A DNA stretch of 64,000 bases from Elioraea rosea. GTDB lineage: Bacteria; Pseudomonadota; Alphaproteobacteria; Acetobacterales; Acetobacteraceae. Each line of letters starts with the position of its first letter. Position 1 is the stretch's first letter. Of the stretch, positions 43,231-52,215 are shown one piece after another. Under the pieces are notes generated by a model. The model searched no databases. It was not told where the DNA came from and saw only the letters and a program-made list of their open reading frames with translations. The position numbers were made by a program, and so were the translations under genes. The stretch is from the NCBI RefSeq assembly GCF_007644105.1, contig NZ_VFAC01000002.1, forward strand, positions 1-64,000. The letters run 5' to 3'.

Positions 43231-45315
43231 ATGGCGATGACCTGGCGCGTCGGTGTCGATATCGGCGGTACCTTCACGGATATCGTCATGCTCGGCTCCG
43301 ACGGAACGGTGCACACGAAGAAGATCTCCTCGAGCGTGGACGACTATGCCCGCGCGATCGTCGAAGGCTTGACCCAGCTCTTCGCGGAAACGGGCATCGG
43401 CGCCGGAGATATCGAGGAGATCCGCCACGGCACCACCGTTGCCTCCAACGCGATCCTCGAGCACAAGGGTGCCCGGACGGGGCTGATCACCACCGCGGGC
43501 TTCCGTGATGTCCTGGAAATCCGCACGCTCCGGATGCCGCGGCTCTACGACATGGCCTGGGAGAAGCCGCCGCCGCTCGTGGAACGCCGCCTTCGCCGCG
43601 TGGTGGACGAGCGCATCGACGCACGCGGGCAGATCGAACGAGCGCTCGATCCTGCGCAGGCAGAGGCGGTCGTCCGCGCCCTCATCGAGGAAGGCGTCGA
43701 GGCCATCGCCGTCTGCCTGCTGCACTCCTATGCGAACCCGGCCCATGAGCAGGCGATTGCCGGGATCGTGCGCCGGCTCGCGCCGGATCTGCCGCTCTCC
43801 GTGTCCTCAGAGGTTCAACCGGAGATCAAGGAGTACGAGCGCACCTCGACGACGGTGATCAACGCCTACGTGATGCCGATCGTCGCGCGCTACCTGCGTG
43901 CGCTGCGCACGGGCCTCGACGGCGCGGGCGTCACGGCGCGGCTTCTGCTGATGCAGTCCAATGGCGGGTTGATGGCGTCGGAGGCGGCCGCTGCGAAGCC
44001 GATGCACATCATCGAATCCGGCCCAGCCGGCGGCGTGATCGGTGCGCAGGCACTTGCTCGTGCGAAGGACTTGGCCGATGTCATCACCTTCGACATGGGC
44101 GGCACCACCGCGAAGGCCGCGACCGTGGAAGCCGGGCATGTCGCGCGCGCGGCGGAATACTCGGTTGGCGCAGGCATCATGGTCGGCTCACGCCTGCTGA
44201 CCGGGGCGGGATACCTGCTGAAGGTTCCCGCGATCGATCTCGCAGAGGTCGGCGCCGGTGGCGGCTCGCTGGTGCGGGTCAACGCAGCGGGCGGCGTCCA
44301 GGTCGGCCCGGAGAGCGCAGGCGCGGTGCCGGGGCCTGTCTGCTACGACCAGGGCGGCTCCGAACCGACGATCACGGATGCGAACGTCATCCTCGGCTAC
44401 ATCAATCCGCACCACCTCGTTGGCGGTGCGGTGACGCTGAATGCCGCCCGCGCGGCAGAGGTGTTCGAGCAGAAGGTCGCACAGCCGCTTGGGCTCGAGC
44501 TCGCGCGCGCGGCGCATGGCGCGCATCTGATCGCAGCGTCGAACATGATCCGCGCGATCCGTGCCGTCTCGACAGAACGCGGGCGTGATCCGCGCCGCTT
44601 TGCGCTGTTCGCCTTCGGCGGCAACGGCCCCTTGTTCGCCTGCGGCATGGCGGAGTCCCTCGGCATGCGACGTGTCGTGGTGCCGCCTTCGCCGGGGCTC
44701 TTCTCTTCCTTCGGCCTTCTCTACGCCGACACCGAGCACCATTACGCGCGCAGCTTCCGCCGGCTGACGCGCACGGTGGACCTCGCAGAGCTCAATGAAG
44801 CCTGGAACGCCCTCGCCGAACAGGCACTTGGGCAGCTTGCGGCGGAGGGGTTCTCCGGGTCCTCGGCTAAGGTGACGCGTGCGGCAGCGCTGCACTACCA
44901 CGGCCAGAGCTTCGACCTGACCGTCCCCGTACCCGACGGGCCGCTCGACGCCGCGGCACTTCGCGCCGTCGACGAGGCGTTCGGCGTCGAACACGAGCGG
45001 ACCTACGGCCACCGCGCCGGTACCGACGAGCCGGTCGAGCTGGTGTCGATACAGGTCGTCGGACGCGGGCTGAAAGCGAACGGCGCGCTGCCGGAGCACA
45101 CGAGCCCGGCTCGCTCGGAGGCGACAATCCCTCCGCGGCGTGCCTATTTTGGCCCGACAGCGGGCTGGATCGAGACGCCCGTCCTGCGGCGGGCCGATCT
45201 CGCCACGCAGCGGGTTGGGCCGGTGATCATCGAGGAGTACGACGCAACCTGCCTCGTTCTACCGGGCTGGCATGCACGTCTCGATGACGGCGGGAACATC
45301 GTGATCGAACGCTGA
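43231..45315 (+). CDS. hyuA: Hydantoinase A/oxoprolinase-family subunit (first set)
   Basis: A 694-residue ATP-binding subunit. The phosphate-binding motif is VGVDIGGTFTDIVM, followed by RHGTTVASNAILEHKGARTG, SGPAGGVIGAQALA and the second nucleotide-binding loop FDMGGTTAKAATV. Then come GAGGGSLVRVNAAGG and YDQGGSEPTITDANV. GGAG is eight bases before ATG 43231; an ATG at 43225 is possible. It uses ATP to activate a cyclic amide or ketone for hydrolysis or carboxylation by the HyuB partner. The exact substrate is not readable from sequence. It is convergent with the second TRAP operon, two bases away. Confidence 0.9.
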   Translation: MAMTWRVGVDIGGTFTDIVMLGSDGTVHTKKISSSVDDYARAIVEGLTQLFAETGIGAGDIEEIRHGTTVASNAILEHKGARTGLITTAGFRDVLEIRTLRMPRLYDMAWEKPPPLVERRLRRVVDERIDARGQIERALDPAQAEAVVRALIEEGVEAIAVCLLHSYANPAHEQAIAGIVRRLAPDLPLSVSSEVQPEIKEYERTSTTVINAYVMPIVARYLRALRTGLDGAGVTARLLLMQSNGGLMASEAAAAKPMHIIESGPAGGVIGAQALARAKDLADVITFDMGGTTAKAATVEAGHVARAAEYSVGAGIMVGSRLLTGAGYLLKVPAIDLAEVGAGGGSLVRVNAAGGVQVGPESAGAVPGPVCYDQGGSEPTITDANVILGYINPHHLVGGAVTLNAARAAEVFEQKVAQPLGLELARAAHGAHLIAASNMIRAIRAVSTERGRDPRRFALFAFGGNGPLFACGMAESLGMRRVVVPPSPGLFSSFGLLYADTEHHYARSFRRLTRTVDLAELNEAWNALAEQALGQLAAEGFSGSSAKVTRAAALHYHGQSFDLTVPVPDGPLDAAALRAVDEAFGVEHERTYGHRAGTDEPVELVSIQVVGRGLKANGALPEHTSPARSEATIPPRRAYFGPTAGWIETPVLRRADLATQRVGPVIIEEYDATCLVLPGWHARLDDGGNIVIER

Positions 45316-45317
45316 CG

Positions 45318-46604
45318 CTACCCGCGAGCGGTGCGCGGCAGCCACAGAGCGATGTCGGGCCAGACGACCAGAAGCGCGATCATGCCGATCAGCGTCAGCA
45401 CAAATGGGGCAGTTCCGATGATCACGTCGTCGATCCGCCCACGCTTGCGCAGGCCTTGTACGACATAAAGGTTGATGCCGACCGGCGGCGTGATCATCGC
45501 CGTTTCCATCAGCAACACGATCAGCACGCCGAGCCAGACGGGATCGTACCCAGCGCGGATCAGCACCGGCACGATGATCGGCACGGTCGCCACCATCATC
45601 GACAGCGTCTCCATGAACATGCCGAGAACGAGATAGAACCCGATCACGACAAGCAGGAGCTCGAACGGCGCGAGGCCGAGGCCGGTGATGTAGCGGTTGA
45701 CCATGCCGGTCAACCCGATCGAGGTGATCACGAAATTCAGGAAGTACGCTGCCACGAGGATCGCCATGATCATCGCCGTCGTGCGCATCGTGCCTTCGAG
45801 CGATTCGCGCAGCACATCCCATGTCAGCCGCCGCTTCCACGCGGCGACAACGAGCGCGGCGATCACGCCCAAGGCGGCGGATTCCGTTGCCGTGGCGAGC
45901 CCGGCATAGATCGACCCGACGACGGCAATGAAGATGAACAGCGGCGGCAAAAGGTCAGGCAGCGATCGCAAGCGGCCTTCCCAGTCCGTGGGAATGCGCT
46001 CGCCATCGAGCCCAGGCCGCACGAGGCAGACGATCATGACCGTCAGGCTGAACAGGCCAGCGAGGACGACGCCGGGAATGAGCCCTGCGAGATAGAGCGA
46101 TGGGATCGAGGTTTCCGTCAGCACGCCATAGACGATCATGTTGATCGAGGGCGGGATGAGAATGCCGAGCGTGCCGCCCGCCGCGATCGTGCCGAGGAAG
46201 AGCCGCTCGCTGTAGCCGCGCCGCTCGACCTCGCCCATCGCAACCGTGCCGATCGTCGCCGCGGTGGCAACGCTCGAGCCGGATGTGGCGGCGAACAGCG
46301 CGCAGGCGGCGATGTTCGAATGCATCAGCCCCCCGGGCAGCCAGGGGAGCCACTGCACCAGCGCGGCGTACATCCTCTCCGCAGTGCCCGAGCGGAGCAG
46401 GATCTCGCCTAGCAGCACGAAGAACGGAACAGCGACGAGAAGGAACGAGTTCGAGGTCGACCACGCGAGCTCGCCCATCGCGAGATGAAGAGGGAAGCGC
46501 CCATAGATCTCGCCCAGGGTGAGGCCGAGCACGCCAAGAGCCGCGGCAACGGGTATCCCCGCGCCGAGAAGTCCGAGCAGGATCAGGATGGTGGTCTGGA
46601 TCAT
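45318..46604 (-). CDS. dctM: TRAP transporter large permease (second system)
   Basis: A 428-residue DctM permease closely similar to the one at 33265-34554: MHSNIAACALFAATSGSSVA, GGTLGILIPPSINMIVYGVL, MFMETLSMMVATVPIIVPV and TPPVGINLYVVQGL. About twelve hydrophobic segments. Its ATG overlaps the stop of dctQ by ATGA. The stop lies two bases from the stop of the convergent HyuA gene, leaving no room for separate terminators. Confidence 0.92.
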   Translation of the reverse strand: MIQTTILILLGLLGAGIPVAAALGVLGLTLGEIYGRFPLHLAMGELAWSTSNSFLLVAVPFFVLLGEILLRSGTAERMYAALVQWLPWLPGGLMHSNIAACALFAATSGSSVATAATIGTVAMGEVERRGYSERLFLGTIAAGGTLGILIPPSINMIVYGVLTETSIPSLYLAGLIPGVVLAGLFSLTVMIVCLVRPGLDGERIPTDWEGRLRSLPDLLPPLFIFIAVVGSIYAGLATATESAALGVIAALVVAAWKRRLTWDVLRESLEGTMRTTAMIMAILVAAYFLNFVITSIGLTGMVNRYITGLGLAPFELLLVVIGFYLVLGMFMETLSMMVATVPIIVPVLIRAGYDPVWLGVLIVLLMETAMITPPVGINLYVVQGLRKRGRIDDVIIGTAPFVLTLIGMIALLVVWPDIALWLPRTARG

Positions 46605-47167
46605 CGACGACGCTCGGCGGCGCGGACCTCTTCGGCGACATCCTCGGCCGCCGAGCGCGTCCCAACCAGTTCCGCCACGCCTGCCCGATCTCCCCGCAGC
46701 AACCGCGCCAGCGCCGTAAGGAAGAGCACCGCGCCGACAAGGATGAACATCGCAAGCCCGAGAAGCCAGATGGCCTGCGGCACGATCAGCGGTGTCTCCA
46801 GCGCGGACTGGCTGCGCGAGTGAGACGTCCAGGACTGCTCGAAGACGCCGAGCCCGTGCCAGAACACGAGGCCGAAGAACCCGACAAGCAGCACGAGCCC
46901 GACCAAGTCGAGTAGGATCCGAATGGCGGATGGAAAGAGCATGTAGAGGGAGTCGATTCGGATATGCGCTCGGTCGAGCAGTGTCGCCGCCAGGGCCCAG
47001 GCCGTGCCGATCGCGAGCGCATAGCCGGCGAGCTCGTCCCCTCCGCCGATCGACACGACGAACACCTTCCGCAGGAATACGTCGATGCCGATCAGGATTG
47101 CGGCGAGAAGGATCAGCACTCCACCGAACCAGAGGCCCGACCGAGCCAGCTTCGCCAGCGCGCCCAT
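46601..47167 (-). CDS. dctQ: TRAP transporter small membrane subunit (second system)
   Basis: A 188-residue DctQ protein with four membrane segments and the family stretches IGIDVFLRKVFVVSIGGGDE and GYALAIGTAWALAATLLDRAHIRIDS. The ATG at 47167 follows GGAGGAGTG; the frame could start four codons earlier at a GTG that lies within the ribosome site. An 82-base gap with a strong hairpin separates it from the binding-protein gene, unlike the tight junction to dctM. Confidence 0.87.
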   Translation of the reverse strand: MGALAKLARSGLWFGGVLILLAAILIGIDVFLRKVFVVSIGGGDELAGYALAIGTAWALAATLLDRAHIRIDSLYMLFPSAIRILLDLVGLVLLVGFFGLVFWHGLGVFEQSWTSHSRSQSALETPLIVPQAIWLLGLAMFILVGAVLFLTALARLLRGDRAGVAELVGTRSAAEDVAEEVRAAERRR

Positions 47168-47209
47168 CACTCCTCCCACGAGTCGGGGACGTTTCGGCGG
47201 GAGAGCAGC

Positions 47210-47237
47210 CCGGTCCGGCGCAGCTGGGCCGGACCGG
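47210..47237 (-). other. Intercistronic hairpin between dctP and dctQ (second TRAP system)
   Basis: A perfect 10-bp inverted repeat (CCGGTCCGGC at 47210-47219, GCCGGACCGG at 47228-47237) with an eight-base loop lies 12 bases after the dctP stop, between it and dctQ. No U tract follows. It resembles in position the hairpin after the liv-type binding-protein gene and may stabilise the dctP mRNA or attenuate the permease genes. Confidence 0.55.
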
Positions 47238-47249
47238 ACTCGGCGACGA

Positions 47250-48308
47250 TCAAGGAACCGGCGCGGTCAGGCCAAGTGCCTTGCCGACCGTGTCGTTCCA
47301 CTCGCGCGTGCACTCTGCGCCGCAGCGGCGGGCCCAGTTCGCGAGCACCGCGCCCTCGACCAGGCGCTTGTGCGTCTCGGTCTCCTCCGGCTTCACCGGT
47401 ACCAGCGTCATGTTCGCCGTCCGACCCATCGTGCACTGGCCACGGCCAAAATTGCAGTTGTCGGCCTGCGCGTCGGCCTCCTTCAACGTCTTCCACATCT
47501 TGTCCTCGTAGGTCTTCACCTGGTCGAGGAAGAACTGCTGCACGCGTGCGTCGAGGCGGTTCCACGTGTTCAGGTTCACCGCGAGCACATTGATGCTCCA
47601 GCCGAGAGACATCGGATAGAGCGACTTCGTCACCTCCGGCCAGCGTGCTGTGTTGCCCGAGAGGCTGCCGGTGACAGCGCAGTCGACAACGCCACTGTTC
47701 AACGCCGGAACCACCTCCGCGAAGGCCATGCTGACGGCGGTTGCGCCGATGCCCTGGAGGAAGTCGCGCATGGTGTTGTTGAAGACGCGAACTTTCTTGC
47801 CGCGAAGGCCGTCAAGTCCGCTGATCACGTCACGGCACCAGAAAACCTGAGGCGGGTTGCCGCCGAAGGCGAGCAGCTTCGCGTTCCAGTTGCGCTGCAT
47901 CTGGCGATCGATGATTGGACGCCACGCATCGCAGGCTGCCCGCGCCTTGTCAGCGTCGAGCGTGAGGCCTGCAAGGTCGCAGCCCTCGAACCGCGCATCG
48001 TCACCGGCCATCTTGGAGATGTCCATGCCGGCGAAGTCCATCACGCCGAGGCGCAGAAGGCGCATCATCGTGCGGTCGTCGATGCCCATCTGGTCGAGCG
48101 GCGTGATGTCGACGGTTATGCGGCCGTTCGACGCGCGCGGAATGGTCTCGCGCCAGAACGGCACCTCGTCGACGATTGAGGCGACGGTCGGGCTGTTCAG
48201 CCCGATCGCCTTGAACTGGAGCTGCGGCAGCTCCTGCCCGCGCACAGCGCCGAAGGGTTGGAGACAGAGCACGGCCAAGGCCGCGCCCAACACGTTGCGC
48301 ATCTTCAT
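47250..48308 (-). CDS. dctP: TRAP transporter periplasmic binding protein (second system)
   Basis: A 352-residue DctP-family protein with a signal peptide (MKMRNVLGAALAVLCLQPFG, cleaved near VRGQE). Core motifs are RLGVMDFAGMDISKMAGDD, RGKKVRVFNNTMRDFLQGIG and AFAEVVPALNSGVVDCAVTG. It shares with the first TRAP binding protein the cysteines in VFWCRD, VVDCAV, NCNFGRGQC and WARRCGAEC, so both belong to one subfamily. It is the first gene of a minus-strand dctPQM operon divergent from the second HyuA gene, which suggests its ligand is related to that enzyme's substrate. Confidence 0.88.
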   Translation of the reverse strand: MKMRNVLGAALAVLCLQPFGAVRGQELPQLQFKAIGLNSPTVASIVDEVPFWRETIPRASNGRITVDITPLDQMGIDDRTMMRLLRLGVMDFAGMDISKMAGDDARFEGCDLAGLTLDADKARAACDAWRPIIDRQMQRNWNAKLLAFGGNPPQVFWCRDVISGLDGLRGKKVRVFNNTMRDFLQGIGATAVSMAFAEVVPALNSGVVDCAVTGSLSGNTARWPEVTKSLYPMSLGWSINVLAVNLNTWNRLDARVQQFFLDQVKTYEDKMWKTLKEADAQADNCNFGRGQCTMGRTANMTLVPVKPEETETHKRLVEGAVLANWARRCGAECTREWNDTVGKALGLTAPVP

Positions 48309-48496
48309 GCCAGCCTCCCGTTCCAGACCATCGGTCGCGACGCCCGCCTGACCGAGCGCACTCGGCAGAAACCCTGTTGCGGTGATCGTTGCACTGCTCG
48401 GGCGCTTTCGGCAAGGCGTCCAATCGAAGAGCGCGGGTTTTCAATCCCGCTCTCCCGTCGCAGACTGAAGCCCCACCGTCATCGTGGACAACGCCC

Positions 48497-50581
48497 TTGT
48501 CATCGTTCGATCCCGCCTTCCGTCCGATCCGCGTTGCGGTTGATATCGGCGGCACGTTCACCGACCTGCAGATCTTCGACGCGCGAAGCACCCAGGTTCA
48601 CGCGTGGAAGACGCCGACCACGCCGGCCGATCCCTCCATCGGCCTGATGAAGGGGCTTGGCGAGGCGGCCCAGCGGTTCGGGTTCACGCTTGCCGATATC
48701 GGCCTGCTCCTTCACGGCACCACCATCGCCACCAATGCGGTGCTGGAACGGCGCCTTGCCCGTGGTGTGCTCGTCACCACCGCCGGGTTCGAGGATGTGC
48801 TGGAGATCAACCGCCACGTTCGGCGCGACATCTACGGTCTTGCACCCGACCCGCTGCCGACGCTGATCCCGCGCGACCGTCGCCTCGGCGTCCTTGAGCG
48901 GATGCGCGCCGACGGGTCCGTTGAGACACCGCTCGACCAAGTCGCGCTGCAGGGGCTTGTCGAGCGGATCGCGGCGCTCGATGGCGAGGCCGTTGCGGTC
49001 ACGCTGCTCAACAGCCACGCCAATCCGGCACACGAGCGGCTGCTCGCAGCGCACATCGGCGACGCGCTGCCTGGCCTGCCGGTATCGATCTCCGCAGATG
49101 TGTCGCCGGAGATCCGCGAGTACGAGCGCAGCTCGACGACCGTGCTCAACGCCCTGCTCGTGCCGGTGGTACGCGCGTATCTCGACCGGCTGGAACGGCG
49201 CATCGGCGAGGACGGATTCAGCCCCTCGATCTTCCTGGTGCAGTCGAACGGCGGCGTGTGCAGCCTCCGCGTGGCTGCCGAGCAGCCGGCTCGCCTGCTG
49301 CTCTCGGGGCCGTCGGGGGGCGTGCTTGCCGCCGCCCGGATCGCCAGAATGCTCGGGCGGGGCGATCTCGTCGCCGTCGACATGGGCGGGACGAGTTTCG
49401 ACGTCTCCGTGATCCGTGACGGCCGCGGATCGATCATCACCCAGGGCGAGATCGACAGGCTGCCGGTGCGCCTGCCCATGGTCGAGATGCGCACGATCGG
49501 CGCGGGCGGCGGCTCCATCGCCTCCGTCGACGCGAGCGGGCGGCTGACCGTCGGCCCACGCAGCGCGGGCGCTACGCCAGGTCCGGTTGCGTATGGTCGC
49601 GGCGGCAAAGAGCCCACGGTGACCGACACCAATCTCGCACTCGGCCGGATCGATCCCGACTACTTCCTGGGCGGCACGATGCAGCTCGACATGCCCGCAG
49701 CGCGCGCCGCGATCGCCGACCGCGTGGGCGCGCACCTGGGGCTCGGCCTCGAGCAGGCAGCAGAGGGCATCCTCGCCGTCACGAATGCCGGGCTCGGTGC
49801 CGCCATCCGATTGTCGCTGTTCGAGAAGGGGCTCGATCCGCGTGATTTCGCGCTCCTTTCCTTCGGCGGTGCCGGCGGACTGCATGCGACGGACGTGGCG
49901 GCAGAGCTCGGCATCAGAGAGGTCGTGTTTCCGCGCGACCCCGGCACCCTCTCGGCCTACGGCATCCTGTTCGCCGATCTCGCACAGGATCTCGCCCGCT
50001 CGCGGCTTCTGCGCGTCGAATCCGGGCAGCTTGCCGCGATCGCCGAGGCGGTCGCTGCCCTGCGAGAGGAGGCCGATGCCCGGCTCGCGCGCGACGGCGT
50101 CGCTCCGTCCGACAGGAGGATCGAGATCGCGGCCGACATGCGCTATCACGGCCAGGCGTTCGAGCTTCTGATCCCCTGGGGCGAGATCGCTGCTCCGGAT
50201 GAGGCGGCGCTTGCGCGCCTCGCTGCAGACTTCCACGCGACGCATCGCCAGCGCTTCAGCTACGCCAACCCAGACGAACCGGTGGAGATCGTCACGTTGC
50301 GGGCAACGGCGATAGGCCGACTGCAGAAACCAGAGCCGGGCGTCGCCTCTCCGGCACCTCGCCCCGCGCGCAAGGGCACACGCCGCGCCTACGAGGGCGG
50401 TGCCTGGCGGGAGCTTCCGGTGTGGGACCGCGACGCGCTGACGGCTGGGAGCACCATCGAAGGCCCCGCGATCGTCGAGGAAGCCTTCGCCACACACTGG
50501 ATCGGACGCGGCTGGAGCGCGCGGCTCGGCGAGGCTGGCGCCCTGATCGCCACGCGTGACAGCAACGGAGAAGCGCCGTGA
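48497..50581 (+). CDS. hyuA: Hydantoinase A/oxoprolinase-family subunit (second set)
   Basis: A 694-residue protein if it starts at the TTG at 48497. It carries [77 protein letters not shown] and FGGAGGLHATDVAAELG. No ATG or GTG lies in frame between the upstream stop and the first motif, and the other candidate start is a more distant TTG at 48389. TTG 48497 gives the same length as the first HyuA. It overlaps HyuB by GTGA. Substrate unknown, with the same ATP-dependent chemistry expected. Confidence 0.87.
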   Translation: MSSFDPAFRPIRVAVDIGGTFTDLQIFDARSTQVHAWKTPTTPADPSIGLMKGLGEAAQRFGFTLADIGLLLHGTTIATNAVLERRLARGVLVTTAGFEDVLEINRHVRRDIYGLAPDPLPTLIPRDRRLGVLERMRADGSVETPLDQVALQGLVERIAALDGEAVAVTLLNSHANPAHERLLAAHIGDALPGLPVSISADVSPEIREYERSSTTVLNALLVPVVRAYLDRLERRIGEDGFSPSIFLVQSNGGVCSLRVAAEQPARLLLSGPSGGVLAAARIARMLGRGDLVAVDMGGTSFDVSVIRDGRGSIITQGEIDRLPVRLPMVEMRTIGAGGGSIASVDASGRLTVGPRSAGATPGPVAYGRGGKEPTVTDTNLALGRIDPDYFLGGTMQLDMPAARAAIADRVGAHLGLGLEQAAEGILAVTNAGLGAAIRLSLFEKGLDPRDFALLSFGGAGGLHATDVAAELGIREVVFPRDPGTLSAYGILFADLAQDLARSRLLRVESGQLAAIAEAVAALREEADARLARDGVAPSDRRIEIAADMRYHGQAFELLIPWGEIAAPDEAALARLAADFHATHRQRFSYANPDEPVEIVTLRATAIGRLQKPEPGVASPAPRPARKGTRRAYEGGAWRELPVWDRDALTAGSTIEGPAIVEEAFATHWIGRGWSARLGEAGALIATRDSNGEAP

Positions 50582-52212
50582 AGACCCTCGGGCCCATCGA
50601 GATCGAGGTCATCCGCAACGCGCTGACCGCTGCGGCAGCCGAGATGGACGTGACCATCTGGCGCACGAGCCGCAGCACGATCGTGCGCGAGCTGCTCGAC
50701 TATTCGACCGCCGTGTTCGACGCGGACGGCAACAACGTCGCGCAGTCCGCGCGCATTCCCCAGCACCTGAACTCCATGGGCGCGGCGCTGCGCACGCTTC
50801 TGGACGAGTTCGTCGACCCGGAAACCTGGGGGCCGGACGATGTGATCGCGACGAACGATCCCTACTGCGGCGCGCAGCACCTCAACGACGTCCTGGTGTT
50901 CAAGCCAGTTTTCCATGAAGGAAGGCGCGTCGGGTATGTCGGCGCGCTCTGCCATCACATCGACATGGGCGGCCTCGCGCCCGGAAGCTACGCGGCGACG
51001 GCCACGGAGATCTTCCAGGAAGGGCTGCGCATTCCCCCGATCAAGCTGATCGAGGGCGGCACGCTGAACCGTGCGGTCTGGGCGATGATCGGTCAGAACG
51101 TACGCAAGCCGGCGCTGATGCTCGGAGACCTGCAGAGCGAGCTCGCCAGCCTCGAGGTAGGTGCAGCGGCGATCCATCGCCTCGCCGCGCGCTATGGTGC
51201 CGACACGCTCATCGAGGCCTGCCGGCGCATCCTCGACATGAGCGAGGCGGCGATGCGCGCGGCCATCCGCGCCATGCCCGACGGAACCTATGCCTTCGAG
51301 GACTTCCTCGACGATGACGGCATCAGCGGCGAACCGGTTCGCCTGCACGCGGCGGTGACCATCGCGGGGGACGAGATCACCGTCGATCTCTCGGGCTGCG
51401 CTGACCAGCAGTCGGGTCCGGTGAACTGCACGCCCGCGATGTCGCACTGCGCCGTCTACTATGCCGTGATCGCAGCGACCGATGGCTCGGTGATGGCCAA
51501 TGCCGGCTGCTACCGGCCGGTGCGGATCGTCTCGCGACCCGGCAGCGTGGTGAACTGCCGTGCGCCCGCCTCCGTCGCGCATCGCGTCGCCACCACGCAC
51601 CGCCTCGCCAACGTGCTGTTCGGTGCCCTGCATCAGGCCCTGGCCGATCGCATCCCTGCGGCGTATTACGGCGGATCCTATGTGGCGACCTTCCAGACGG
51701 TCGCCGAGGACGAAAGTCGCGAGGTTCTGGTCGAGATCGAGATCGGCGGCACCGGCGCGCATCCGCGGAAGGATGGAGTCAACGCCTGGTCGTTTGGAAT
51801 GCACAACAACTCCAACATCCCGATCGAGATGATCGAAGCGACGATGCCGCTCTCGATCACGCGCTATGGCCTCTTGCCGGATTCGGGCGGCGCCGGGCAG
51901 TTCCGCGGCGGGCTTGGCCTGGTGCGCGAGTGGCGCGTCGAGAGCCGCGCCTGCGTGTTCACCGCGAACATGGATCGCTTCCGGTTCCCGCCCTACGGGC
52001 TCGCGGGCGGCAAGCCCGGCAGCCTCGGCCGGCTGACGCGCGTTCGTGACGGCGTCGAGACGCCGATCGCGCCCAAAAGCGATAGCGTCGCGCTACGGAG
52101 GGGCGACATCGTCCGGCTCGAGACGTCAGGCGGCGGCGGCTTCGGCCATCCCGCCGGCCGCGACCCGAAAGCTGCCGAGCGCGATCGGACGCTCGGCTAT
52201 GTCACAGGCTGA
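50578..52212 (+). CDS. hyuB: Hydantoinase B/oxoprolinase-family subunit (second set)
   Basis: A 544-residue HyuB protein starting with GTG inside the HyuA stop (GTGA). Motifs: PIEIEVIRNALTAAAAEMDV, DYSTAVFDADGNNVAQSARI, TNDPYCGAQHLNDVLVFKPV, CHHIDMGGLAPGSYAATATE and a glycine-rich GGGGFGHPAGRD end. It forms the catalytic partner of the preceding HyuA. It is convergent with the aminotransferase gene, three bases away, without a visible terminator. Confidence 0.9.
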   Translation: MKTLGPIEIEVIRNALTAAAAEMDVTIWRTSRSTIVRELLDYSTAVFDADGNNVAQSARIPQHLNSMGAALRTLLDEFVDPETWGPDDVIATNDPYCGAQHLNDVLVFKPVFHEGRRVGYVGALCHHIDMGGLAPGSYAATATEIFQEGLRIPPIKLIEGGTLNRAVWAMIGQNVRKPALMLGDLQSELASLEVGAAAIHRLAARYGADTLIEACRRILDMSEAAMRAAIRAMPDGTYAFEDFLDDDGISGEPVRLHAAVTIAGDEITVDLSGCADQQSGPVNCTPAMSHCAVYYAVIAATDGSVMANAGCYRPVRIVSRPGSVVNCRAPASVAHRVATTHRLANVLFGALHQALADRIPAAYYGGSYVATFQTVAEDESREVLVEIEIGGTGAHPRKDGVNAWSFGMHNNSNIPIEMIEATMPLSITRYGLLPDSGGAGQFRGGLGLVREWRVESRACVFTANMDRFRFPPYGLAGGKPGSLGRLTRVRDGVETPIAPKSDSVALRRGDIVRLETSGGGGFGHPAGRDPKAAERDRTLGYVTG

Positions 52213-52215
52213 CGA

